DNA of 64,000 nucleotides from positions 2,908,001 to 2,972,000 of the forward strand of contig CANJKZ010000777.1 in assembly GCA_947471745.1 (NCBI GenBank). The letters are read 5' to 3'. The DNA is from Closterium sp. Naga37s-1 (taxonomy: Eukaryota > Streptophyta > Zygnematophyceae > Desmidiales > Closteriaceae). Every line of letters begins with the position of its first letter. Positions within the stretch are counted from its first letter, which is position 1. The position numbers and the translations under genes are program-made. Shown here piece by piece: positions 9,565 through 20,243 of this stretch. A model generated the notes under the pieces. It was given only the letters and a program-made list of their open reading frames with translations, did not search any database and was not told the DNA's origin.

Positions 9565-12500
9565 CTACGCAATGCTGGGCCCTGCAATCGCCTGGTGGGC
9601 AAGAATGACATCTCCAAGGTCGCCATCGTCGATGAGGAACTTGTTCGGGAAGACGAACGCACCCTGAGCCGAATCGTGTGGGATCCGCCGCTCCACGACG
9701 GCAAAGTGTATCATCTGTTTGACCTTGTCACACCACTCGAAGTAGTCCGGCCTGTTTTGTTCCGGCTGGGCCGGAATTCGCTTGCGACGCTTATCCTGCA
9801 GAAGGGGCCACTCGATCTGCAATGTGGTGTAGGGTTGGGTGGATGGAGTATGAGGGGGGGGGGGTTACGGGTATATGGGCCAACTGAAAGCGGTGAAGAC
9901 GACACACCCTACGTAACCGCAAACGCCTAAGCGACCAGGGATTTAGATGAAGTACAGGCAACCCATATCTCCCGAGACATGAGGCATGGGTGTACAGACA
10001 CATATCTACATCCTTGCCGAAAACAGGCCCCATGCCACCATGCGGCTCTTGAACTTGTTGAACACGACCCCGCCCCTCTTGAAGGAGAGCTTGAACGCAT
10101 AAGCAAACAAGGGGTTGCTGAAGGGCGTTCTGGTGGCCTTGTCAAAGTGCCAGTTGAGGGCCCACTGTTCTGCATTTTGGGAGGGAGCGTACGGGTTAGA
10201 AAGGGGGTGAATAGAAATCAAGTGGCTGGGTGAGAGTCAGGGTGAGGAACACCGCACGGTTATTTGTAGCTGCCACGTGGTGTGTTCGAGTTGCACATAC
10301 CATCTCTGTACTCGGCCAGGAGATCCTCGTGGTTGAACCACTTCTTTGGGTGTAGCTCAGTGGGCAGGGTATCCACGAGATGGGCGTAATCGGAGAGGCC
10401 CATGCCGGCGTATGTTGCTGGCCTGAGGGTGCTGTTGATTGTTGACCTGGTTGACGACATCTGGTGGTTGAAGACACCCATGGTTGACTTGTCGTTGTGC
10501 AACCACAGCAGCTTCATTGACTCGAGCCCTTCGGCAGACAAGTGGACAGCGAACGCCTCGAACACTTCCTCCAGTGCAGGGTAGTACTGGATTTTTTCCG
10601 GGGGGTTCAGAAACAGGAGCTGAGAGCACACTAAGTAGGCCTTGTTCTGCGCAGGGGTGTGGGGTTTACAATACAACATGGGGAGAGAGAAACCATCAGT
10701 TATGACGGTCGCCGCGTGACCACAGGATGGACTGTGTGAACTTTCCACGTCACACCCTCCTCCATCCGCCACATCCACCAGCAACCAGCCCCACTTGCCA
10801 CGTCACATCCACCCACCCCATGCCACGTCACCCCCTACCCACCTGATACGCGTCACCTTGTCACGCGCCGCTCCCGTGTACCCGTCCAAGCCGCCACGTC
10901 AGCCCCAAGCCTCACATCCCGCCACGTCACACCCTCCTCCATCCGCCACGTCAGGGAACAACCAGCCCCACGTGCCACGTCACACCCACCCACCCCATGC
11001 CACGTCACCCCCCACCCACCTGACACGCGTCACCTCGTCACGCGCCGCTCGCGTGTACCCGTCCAAGCCGCCACGTCAGCCCCAAGCCTCACATCCCGCC
11101 ATGTCACACCCTCCTCCATCCGCCACGTCAGGGAACAACCAGCCCCACGTGCCACGTCACACCCACCCACCCCATGTGACGTCACCCCCCACCCACCTGA
11201 CACGCGTCACCTCGTCACGCGCCGCTCGCGTGTACCCGTCCAAGCCGCCACGTCTGCCCCAAGCCTCACATCCCGCCACGTCACACCCTCCTCCATCCGC
11301 CACGTCAGGGAACAACCAGCCCCACGTGCCACATCACACCCACCCACCCACCCCATGCCACGTCACCCGCCACCCACCTGACACGCGTCATCACGTCACG
11401 CGCCGCTCGCGTGTACCCGTCCAAGCCGCCACGTCCGCCCCAAGCCTCACATCCCGCCACGTCACACCCTCCTCCATCCGCCACGTCAGGGAACAACCAG
11501 CCCCACGTGCCACATCACACCCACCCACCCACCCCATGCCACGTCACCCCACCCACCTAACACGCGTCACCTCGTCACGCGCCGCTCCCGTAAACCCATC
11601 CAAGCCGCCACGTCAGCCCCAAGCCTCACATCCCGCCACGTCATACCCTCCTCCATCCGCCACGTCAGGGAACAACCAGCCCCATGTGCCACATCACACT
11701 CACCCACCCACCCCATGCCACGTCACCCCACCCACCTGACACGAGTCACCTCGTCACGCGCCGCTCCCGTGTACCCTTCCAAGCCCCCACGTCAGCCCCA
11801 ACCCGCCCCATTTGGCCCGCCACATACCGGGAATGGGTTTGTCTCCTGCAACACTAGCACTCGTGCCTTGTCCACGGCACTCATCGGCGGCGGGGTACCA
11901 GCCATAGGCGCCGCTGCGAAACCCCCGGCATAACTGACACGTACTCCAGGACGTAGGCCGAGCTGTGCAAACATGGCGTACATCTCAGACCGCAGCGCCT
12001 GGAACTCCTCCCGTATAACAAACTGCTCGTGCTCCGCACTTTCACCTAGGGCACCCATGAGCGGTGGAAAAGGGTGTGAAGAATCCCCCCTCTGGCCAAG
12101 GGTTTCAGCATCTTCTGCAGCAGTCCCGTGTGCCCTCACACTATCACGCTGGCGGGAAAAGGGGAGCTCAGGGAAGGGATTGGCAGAAGTGCTTGGCTGA
12201 TGCCCGCGCGAAGGACCAGCGAGGGAGGGGACCGCCCTGCCCCGGACAGGAGAAGCGTGTAGCGGCCGAAATGGGTATGAAGGTGAGGCGAGTGGGGAGT
12301 GCGTGACGGGGCCTGGTGGAGGTGATTCGGATTCCTCTCCTCTTGGCGCGCCGGGAGCCGTCGCAGCGACTTTGCTTGGGCCGGAGTACGGCGTGAAGAA
12401 CCTTGGGGCTCCTGTGGATAGCGGCGTCACACTCGCTCTTCCGGCCCCCTTCATTAGCTGCATCCGTTGCACGCTTACCGGTGGCCCAATGCCTGTAACA

Positions 12501-14294
12501 CGAGGGGCTGAGATTTAGAGGGAGTAGGATCAAGAAATTAAAGTCGATCGGTATCAATACAGGGCCAGACAGTCATGCATGAAATCAATGGTTTGAATCT
12601 AAATCTGGCTTAGCCGTGTACTGTTTTGAGACAGGAGACTTTACCTTTCTTTGCAGATTCGTCGTCCTTCTCCTTCCCTGCAGGGGAGAAACAACGTGTA
12701 GAATGGTGTTATTTGGCACGGTTGCGCAAAGAGTGCAACAACCATGCCTGGTCTATTGGCCAGGGTGCTCACCTTTCTGCTATCCCTTCGGTTTTTTTGG
12801 GGCCAGCGCCTTCTCGTTGCCACCTTTCCGCGGGGTGCTTTGACGGCCGCTACGACGTTTACCGGCAGGTTCTTTCTTGCCAGTACCCAATGGAACCCCT
12901 TTGGCGCCGCCACCCTTACCTCCTCCATCCCCTTTTGCTCCCTAGCGCCCTTGCTTTTTACCACCCCCTTCACTTTCGACCTTCACCTTACGCGCCTTCG
13001 GTCTGCCAGCTGCTGCGCCGCGCGCGGCGTCAACTGCCCCGCGTTTTCGGGAATGGCGAGTCCGGCCCCCCACCTTCCCTGTACCACTCTGCCGTCTGCC
13101 ACGCCCGCCCCGTCCCTTCACTGCCGCCACATCCTCCTCCTCCTCCCCCTCTTCCTCCTCCTCCTCCTCCTCCTCCTCCTCCTCCTCCTCCTCCTCCTCC
13201 TCCTCATCCTCATCCTCCTCCTCATCCTCCTCATCCTCCTCCTCCTCCTCCTCCTCCTCCTCCTCCTCCTCCTCATCCTCCTCCTCATCGTCCTCCTCCT
13301 CCTCCTCCTCCTCCTCCTCTTCGTCCTCCCCGCCATCATTCTCATCTTTTTCATCCTCCCCAACATCCGCGTCATCCTCCTCCGCATCCTCATCATCCTC
13401 CTCTTCCTGCGCATCCTCCTCCTCGGCCTCACCAGGGTCTTCACGACCCCGTTTCTTGCCCCTCATTCCGCCGGATGTTTTTCTTGCTACGGGTCGGCCC
13501 TTTTGGCGCAATGCATGACCCGTCGCTTTGCCACTAGCTTCACTGGCGCCTCGCGTTATCCCAACTTCCGCGCCACCGGCGTCGTCGGCACTGCTTGTCG
13601 TCTGCCGCCTCTTCGCCCGCGTGGTGATGTCCTCGGGCACGGCGGTGTCAGAATCGTCCTCCTCATCGCTCTTCCTCTGCCTACGTCTCCCCCGTCCACC
13701 AGAAGGAGGAGAGCCACCGACGTCGGCTATGCCGTGGTTAGGATCCTCCATCAACTCGTGCTCCCCCACCTTGTCCTTATCCAGCACGGCAGCAGAAATT
13801 TCGACCACGGTCGGCTGGAGCAGCGTCAGATGGTGTTGAGATGCCTCCGCCTCGGACTCCTTGGTTGCGGTATGCTCGGCGCATGGATCGCCTCCGTGGT
13901 TTCCCCGTGTCACCGATCCCTCTCTCTCCGCCGACGGGACTGCAAGACTCGCGCTCCCTCGCCCCGGATGTACGTTGCCGCCACTGGTGCCGTCGTTAGT
14001 CGGACCGGGCGTGGTTCCAGTTGAGGCAACATCCGCATCTTTATTCACTGTAGAAACACGCTTGCGTGGCATTGGTTGCTTCCCGTTGTCTGCCGCCTTC
14101 CTGCCGGACTTCTCTTGATCCCGCGCGACCTTCTTTGCCGCCACTTTTTTCAGCCCAGTGCCACGCGCAACGGACGCATTAGTTTTCTTAGCGCCGCCGC
14201 CACCCTCCCTATCGGTCCGTTTAGACATCGTCCTTGTCGCTCGGCGTCCGGCCTGTTCCTCCTCCATTGCTTGTTGACGTGTGGCACGTGTCAT
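9565..14294 (-). CDS. Second gene of the transposon, six exons, unknown function, about 989 aa
   Basis: Exons are 14294-12773, 12677-12645, 12492-11828, 10646-10301, 10169-10018 and 9816-9565. All phases agree and the ends fit GT-AG, except the last intron, which starts GC. An upstream ATG at 14372 is also possible. The N-terminal half is disordered: Lys/Arg/Ala-rich, an Asp/Glu run at about residues 285-390, then a Lys-rich stretch that looks nuclear. Exon 3 is Ser/Pro-rich and ends in a short coiled-coil-like segment with REEFQALRSEM. Exons 4-6 (about 250 aa) look like a folded domain rich in aromatic residues (WLHNDKSTMG, WALNWHFD, FEWCDKVKQM). I recognise no family. Two TAG codons lie in exon 1 (12944-12942, 12782-12780), so this copy may be dead. 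Divergence from the transposase recalls the two-gene plan of Spm/CACTA elements. Confidence 0.7.
10740..11815 (-). repeat. ACGT-core satellite, about 178-bp units, inside intron 3 of the second gene
   Basis: On the + strand the unit starts near GCCACGTCACACCCTCC and recurs at about 10740, 10921, 11098, 11275, 11456 and 11635, so spacing is 177-181 bp. Each unit holds several GCCACGTCA motifs (TGACGTGGC on the minus strand) plus an ACGCGTCA block. The array fills most of the 1181-bp intron 11827-10647. The same satellite in the opposite orientation lies at 6842-7862. The open frame across it on the + strand is a repeat artefact. Confidence 0.85.
13125..13325 (+). repeat. (CTC)n microsatellite coding for the acidic tract
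   Basis: About 200 bases of nearly uninterrupted CTC/CAT triplets. On the minus strand they encode the Glu/Asp run of the second gene. In the other frames they give poly-Leu, poly-Pro and poly-Arg frames that should be ignored. Confidence 0.9.
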
Positions 14295-14372
14295 GGTTGC
14301 CGTAGGAATGCCAAGGTCTATCGCGCAAAACGGGTTAGTCTGTTTTGAAGGGCCGCAGCAACTGAATATCAC

Positions 14373-15085
14373 GAAGTGTTTAACGACGGCCTATCACTGT
14401 TATGTTTCTCCGAAAATTGCTGCTATCACTAAACCTGAAATAGTAGCCACTCATCACAGAGCTACGGCCCGTGACTTAGTATACTGGTGAGTCACGGGCG
14501 ATCTGGAAACGCGCTTGTCAAACAGCGAGCAGCGTCTAAGTGTTGGCATAGAGGGTGACAGGAGCAGGTGGGTGGGGCACGAGGGTGGTTCGGGTGGGTT
14601 GCGAGACTATAGAGATTACTGTAACCCTATCAGTTGTACGTGTAGGGTTTAGCCACCGATATCGGACGGTGTACGTGTAGCCACCCGTGCATAAACCCGC
14701 CTACCGCTCGATCTCATCCGCTCAATGGCGGAAGTACCTCTTGGCTGGTGCTTGTGTTGTGTGGGGACTCGTTTGAGATGCATTGGCCAACCACGGTTGC
14801 CAACGCATCAATCTCTACGCATAGTATGATAGTTTTAGAACCTCAAGTGCGAATGTAACCTTATCCCTGCAAAGTACAGTGATCTCGTGAACGCACAGTG
14901 TTGAACATGTACGTGGAATAAATTTCAAAAAATACAACAATAAAAAACATCCAAAACTTTGATGCTCTTGGTTTAGTATGGGGTTGCCGCCGGTAGTGGG
15001 ATTGTCTCATGTCACACACACAAAGTGTAACAAACGAATGTGTTGACGAATAGTAACAGACGAGAAAAAGTAGTTGTATGGTGTC
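14373..15085. promoter_or_regulatory. Divergent intergenic region, left part
   Basis: This is the space between the two divergent genes of the transposon. It contains no supported ORF and must hold the promoter of the minus-strand gene. No clear TATA box or known motif could be assigned. Confidence 0.3.
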
Positions 15086-15778
15086 GGATTGTCATCCATT
15101 CTTGCACGGACATTCAACAAGGTGCTTAGAGAGAGTGGTTTGAAGCACAGGCCCACCGCACAAGCGTAGATGCGTTCTCGACAGCAGTGTTTAGACAGTG
15201 CGACGATGCCACGTTCCGGCCTGTGTGTTGCGCGACATGGTGAATCCGTTGTGGTTTGGCGTTGGATTGTCATCCATTCTTGCACGGACATTCAACAAGG
15301 TGCTTAGAGAGAATGGTATGAAGCACAGGCCCAACGCACAAGCGTAGATGCGTTCCCGTCAGCAGTGTTTAGACAGTGCGACGATGCCACGTTCCGGCCT
15401 GTGTGTTGCGCGACATGGTGAATCCGTTGTGGTTTGGCGTTGGATTGTCATCCATTCTTGCACGGACATTCAACAAGGTAGCACAGGCCCAACGCACAAG
15501 CGTAGATGCGTTCCCGTCAGCAGTGTTTAGACAGTGCGACGATGCCACGTTGCGGCCTGTGTGTTGCGCGACATGGTGAATCCGTTGTGGTTTGGCGTTG
15601 GATTGTCATCCATTCTTGCACAGACATTCAACAAGGCGCCCAAAAGAAGTGGTATGAAGCACAGGCCCAATGCACACGCGTAGATGCGTTATCGACATCG
15701 CTGTTCAGACGCGGCGACGTTGCAGCGTTCAGGCCCGTGGCTTACGCGACATGGTGAAACCGTTGTGGAATGGTGTTG
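15086..15778 (+). repeat. Tandem repeat, about four units of 178/178/158/178 bp
   Basis: Units start with GGATTGTCATCCATTCTTGCAC at 15086, 15264, 15442 and 15600. The third lacks about 20 bases after ACATTCAACAAGG. Each ends with a GTTGTGG-TTTGGCGTT block. The last unit is more divergent. The array lies midway between the two divergent transposon genes and is unrelated in sequence to the intron satellite, although the period is the same. Confidence 0.9.
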
Positions 15779-16264
15779 CTTCCCAAATGGTAGCAGATCA
15801 CACTAACGGTGTTGTTTCTAAGCACTGCCGTTGTCAATATGCCGGAAGGTATTGAGCATGCCGTAAAGTATGGTCGTATAATCGTTATGAGTGACATTAA
15901 GTTATTTGTTATATGTAACTGTACAATGGTATTACCTGGTTTGGATTAAGGCTATGGGGGTGCGCACCACTTTGGGCACACCTACGTGATCGCGATCTCC
16001 CCCCTATAGAGACTCTCGAAAGAATCACAACACCAAACAGATCTCTTCCTTCTCTTCCTCTCCCACCTCGACTCTCACACACGATTCAAAAACCGAAGTT
16101 TTGAATATGGAGGCACGTACTCCTCACCGTGCTCGTCACGCACGCCCGCGACCAAGCTAGCCGTACACCACTGCATAAGGCCCTGCTCACGTCGTAATCA
16201 CTCTAACAGGGGGCGACACGCCTTGTAGGGAAGGCCGACATGCATCTCTGGGCAGAGCAATGCC
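15779..16264. promoter_or_regulatory. Upstream region of the transposase gene
   Basis: These are 490 bases between the tandem repeat and the first ATG of the transposase. No supported gene is present. A pyrimidine-rich stretch at about 16040-16075 (CTCTTCCTTCTCTTCCTCTCCC) would fit a transcription start region. Confidence 0.25.
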
Positions 16265-19200
16265 ATGCCCCTCAATCCGTTTGCGTTGAAGCTGCTGAAT
16301 TTCGTGCGGCGCGTTAATGGCGGAATGGGAATGGCGGAGATCGACATCAATGGCCTGCTTCAGCTCGTGGTGGAGCCCGGCCTTGCACCTCTTGTGATCT
16401 CAGAGATCCGAAACAGCAAGGATCTGGAGCGGTTCGAAATGGAGCGCTTGGTTGGGCTCAATCGCGGATGGTCAGTGGCGACCTTCGAGATTGACGGTCA
16501 TCCGCCACAGCACCTTCTCTTCCAGAACTCTGCGCAGGTAAGTTGAATCTGGATCCGTGGCTGTGAAATGCAGATTCCGCATCCATTTGGTGCTTGTTGA
16601 ACGTTGCCTCTGTTAGGCTTGTGTGAGATCTGACCCACCTTCAACGCCACTAACCAGGGTTTGGTTCTCTCCTGCTCTTGCCACTGTACACCAGGCGTTT
16701 GCCCAACTGTTTGGGCATACCAACAACGCGCCCGGCTTCAAGCTCAAGGCTCGTATCAATGAGGACCCTGACACAGGCGAGCGTCGCTATACCACGCCGG
16801 AAACTGGAACGTGGTGGAACGATGCTCAGGTATGGAAATACACCGTTGCCACCCAAAACCAGAAGAGTGCGCATGCCTCCGTTGATGCGCTGTTGTGTAG
16901 GGAGCATCTTCAGTGTGTCATGTTTCTGGGGAGTTCTTTGAAGCATGCTTAGTCCACCTGGCGACAAGATACCTTGTTGGTGTTTGACCGTATGCCTTTT
17001 CCCTCTTTGTCGTGCCTTGCAGGAACACTTTGGATGGTCCGAAGTCGTGGGGGGTATCATCCTATACTCGGATGTGACGCACATGAGCAACAACGGCCGG
17101 AAGAAGGCATGGCCGCTAATGATGACGCTTGCAAACATCTCCCAGGCCAAGCGATGGGGGAAAGCCGGGCACACGCTACTTGCTCTCCTTCCTATCCCCC
17201 CTTCTGCAATGTCTGCCGTGGAGAAGGTGATGCTCTTCCAGCGATGCGTCATCACCGTGCTACAGCCGCTTCTTGATGGCATGGAAAGGTCCGTACTCTA
17301 TTTCCGTCTTGCTATGTCGTCACCCAATCAACGTCATAGTATGCGCAGCGTTTCTGTATGTAACAGTCCCCCTTGTCCCTCTTCGCCGATGCACAAAGCC
17401 GAAATCCCTGTTCCTGTTGCCACAATACCTGTTCCTTGCAGCGGGTTCCGTCTCAGGGACCCTTTCGGTGATTGGCAAACCGTGCGGCCCCTGCTGTACG
17501 CCTGGGTGTGCGACTACCCTGAGAGCGGCAAGATCAGTTGCACACTCTCGCATGGATCGCGGATGCCGTGCAGCATCTGCTATGCTGCAAAGGTGAGCAA
17601 ACATGCGATCTGCGTGCCTTCAGAACCATCACCATCCGAATGTCACATCACGGACCTCATAATCTCACCTCCCTTACCTTTTCATCCCATCCCACCCCCT
17701 GTGCTACACCAGGAGCATCTGGTTGCTGTAAAGGCACGGAACACGCCGCGCACGCCTGAACAACAGCAATGGATCGTGAATGAGGCGGCAGGGTTGACAT
17801 CAAGCCAGGACGACCCATGCAAGACCTACTCGACCTACCCGGTTGAGGTAGGCGACCTGTTCCCCGGGCGACTGTGTAGTCTACGCACTCCTTGTTGCTC
17901 AAACCTTGGGGAGATGTGCTATACCCCATTGCAGTGTCCCACATGTTGTGTGCCGAGTCTCTCAAATACCTTTCTCTACCATTCCTCACCACATCCCCTT
18001 TTCCAGTGTGTGCTCTGGAAGTGGGATGTCCCAGGGACCGTGTGGGGCAATCCCTACCTCGTTATCATGCCTGACATCATGCACCAGGCGGACCTGGGCA
18101 TGATGAGCCACATTGTGGCTGTCGTGCGCAAGATGAAGAAGCGGCGCGTGAAGCAGATGGACAGGTTAGTGCCCTGGGGGATTAGATTTGTTGCTCGTTG
18201 TCAACAACACTCCAATCCGCACTCTCCTCCTCCTACTTACATGTTTCTGTATTTGTTCCTGCCCTTAAACTGTTGTGTATGCGCAGGCGCCTGTCGCTCA
18301 TTCGCGACCACACGCGCCTGAACCACCTGCGCCTGCCAGAGAGCACCTACTTCAAGAATGGAGCATGTGTCCCGGCCTATGAGCACAGGGCCGTCATGCA
18401 GGTGTGCAAGCCATGGTGCATGTGATCATCTTGTGCGATAGCATGCACCATGCAGAAGTGGCATGCTGATTCCAGACTACAACACACCCCCTGCTGCATC
18501 TCAGTACCCTCTCTCATGCTTTCATTAATTCCGCCTCGAAACCCGTTTGCTCATCTTCTCACGCATGTCCCAACTACTCATGCCCCCCTGCTGTGATAAA
18601 TCCTGAAATTTGCAGGTCATGGTGTTTGTCTTTGCTGGCCTGCTTCGCCAGCCCCAGATGGATGCTGTTCGTGCCTATCTTGGTTGGTACCTCTTGTGTT
18701 GCCAGCCAATGGGGCACACCGAGCGGTCCGTGCGGGATCTCAAGAAGAAGACCTCCCGGTACTATTAACATGCATGTACAACCCTGGGCATTGCATGAAT
18801 GCCTAGCCATGGCACCTAAGCTGTTGCAGTAACCTATCTTCATAGGATGTTGCTGATAAACCATGATAGTATATCAAATAAAGTAGGCTGCAGTATGCTG
18901 TAGTAGACTCTGATGTCCTTGCATATGCTGTCAACTCCCACTCCCATCAGGCTGGTTGAGCAGTTGCAGGCTGCTTTTCCAAAGCAGCCATCCTCCTGGT
19001 GCCTTGTGAAAACCCATCTCATGTCGCACTACATTGACTCCATTCGCCGGGCGGGTCATGTCACGGAATTCAGCACCAACATGTTCGAGCACTTGCACGG
19101 ACCATTGGTAAAGAGGATCTACCGGCGGTCCAACAAGCGCAATGTTGCATTCCGGTCAGATTATGAAGTTCCATGCTAGGCGCATTCCGGACGTTGTGCC

Positions 19201-19962
19201 GGTGGACGATCCCGCTGGCCGGGACACTGCCATGCGGCAGGTAAACCTGTCTAGTGATTGAATTGCAATGCTACGCATGCATAATGTAATAAACTTGCTA
19301 CTGTTTGTTGGCAGGCCATTGAGACAGGCACACGGACTCTAATCAAAGAGTCCTACTTTCTCCCTGTGGAGTTACCAGAAGAACCCACCTCCATCAACTG
19401 GTTTGCAAGGAAGTGGGCCAAGCAACAACCAGTTGCACAAGCTGCCCTCAAGGATGCGCTAGTACATTATGCTGGATGCGTCCCCAAGATCAGAGTAAGT
19501 ACTTCGTGGATCATACAATCATTTTTTTCTTGCCCCTATTCCAATTGCTTACAAACTGCCATTGTTATGCAGGCCTATGCATCGTTGGCCATCCCAGCGG
19601 CAGATGATGCCAGCTTCTCAAGGTTTTCTCACTTCGTTCGGGCGACGCCTGACTATTTTGAGCGGCCGTGGTACTCGGATGTTGCAGTAGAGGGTGTAAG
19701 GTATGGTCGGAGAGAGGAGTGGTATGCAAGGTTGCTGCTGCTGTTCCACACAAAAATCCGTGGAGAGAGGGAGGAGCTGGCTTACATTAGATATTGGAAT
19801 GCGTGCGAGGAGGATGCTGCAACTGGATGCACTCGCCTCAAGTGGACGACTGGAATGTATGCGTACTCCGTGATTCCGCTTGAAGCGCTGCTTCGCCACG
19901 TCCATGTGGTGAAGGCGTTCCATCTGGACAGTACCTATCTCCTAAATAAGTATCATATGTAA
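16265..19962 (+). CDS. Plavaka-type DDE transposase, 11 exons
   Basis: Exons are 16265-16537, 16695-16829, 17023-17288, 17442-17592, 17713-17847, 18007-18164, 18287-18401, 18616-18758, 18951-19240, 19315-19494 and 19573-19962. All splice sites are GT-AG and phases agree, giving about 744 aa. The layout fits the Plavaka transposase family of the KDZ/CACTA group. A YSDVTHMSN block holds the first Asp (153), a PDIMHQADLG block the second (343), and FEHLHGPLVKRIYRRSNKRN the Glu (505). A Cys pair lies between them (PCSICYA). One extra base in exon 9 (about 19151-19157) shifts the frame, and the same insertion is in the left copy, so this copy is probably inactive. The enzyme would cut and join the element ends. 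No N-terminal zinc finger is seen upstream. Confidence 0.8.
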
Positions 19963-19976
19963 TGCATTTATTTTGT

Positions 19977-19982
19977 AATAAA
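19977..19982 (+). terminator. AATAAA polyadenylation signal of the transposase
   Basis: An AATAAA hexamer 15 bases after the stop codon of the transposase, in an AT-rich stretch, inside the transposon. Confidence 0.5.
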
Positions 19983-20228
19983 ATGGCCAGCTTATTTATG
20001 CACTGTCAAGCTTAATTGAAGTCATAGCTAACTAGATTTGTTCCAAAATGACAACTATTTTGGCAACCCACAAAAAACCGACAATGTACTACATCCCGAA
20101 ATTGATTTTCAACTCCAACAAACAAACGCGGTCCGATTTCGGTCCGTGATTGGTCGCGATTTCGTTTCGGAGCTTCGCCAACCAAAACACCTGAAATGTA
20201 CACCCCTTCGAACCCCCTTCAAAAACCC

Positions 20229-20243
20229 AGGTTTTTTGTGATG
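20229..20243 (-). repeat. Right terminal inverted repeat of the Plavaka-type element
   Basis: AGGTTTTTTGTGATG is the complement of the left end with one mismatch (CATCACAAAAA then C or A). Gypsy-1 coding sequence follows directly. Confidence 0.55.

Larger units (their letters stand above)
9209..20243. mobile_element. Two-gene Plavaka-type DNA transposon inserted in gypsy-1
   Basis: This is an 11-kb element lying between the two halves of a gypsy element. Its ends are short terminal inverted repeats, CATCACAAAAACCCT at 9209-9223 and its complement with one mismatch at 20229-20243. It contains a transposase gene (16265-19962, +) and a divergent second gene (14294-9565, -). A 178-bp tandem repeat lies between them and an ACGT-core satellite lies inside an intron of the second gene. 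The octamer CAATTTCG recurs near both ends (9281, 9415 and, inverted, 20097). A target duplication is not clear: AT next to CAC...GTG is the simplest reading. Boundaries are inferred from the gypsy homology and the repeats. Confidence 0.75.

Noticed and set aside
10795..11739. 314-codon open frame on the + strand
   Set aside because: It is the reverse side of the intron satellite. The minus-strand gene explains the locus with consistent splice phases.
12744..14024. 426-codon + strand frame rich in Leu and Ile, like a membrane protein
   Set aside because: The Leu run comes from (CTC)n. The minus strand encodes the acidic exon that joins in phase with five further exons.
15086..15778. CRISPR-like array
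   Set aside because: Units are 158-178 bp and directly adjacent, with no short repeat-spacer pattern, in a eukaryotic context.
9209..20243. Perfect 8-bp target duplication of the Plavaka-type element
   Set aside because: The best 8-bp comparison matches only six positions, so I list it as uncertain.
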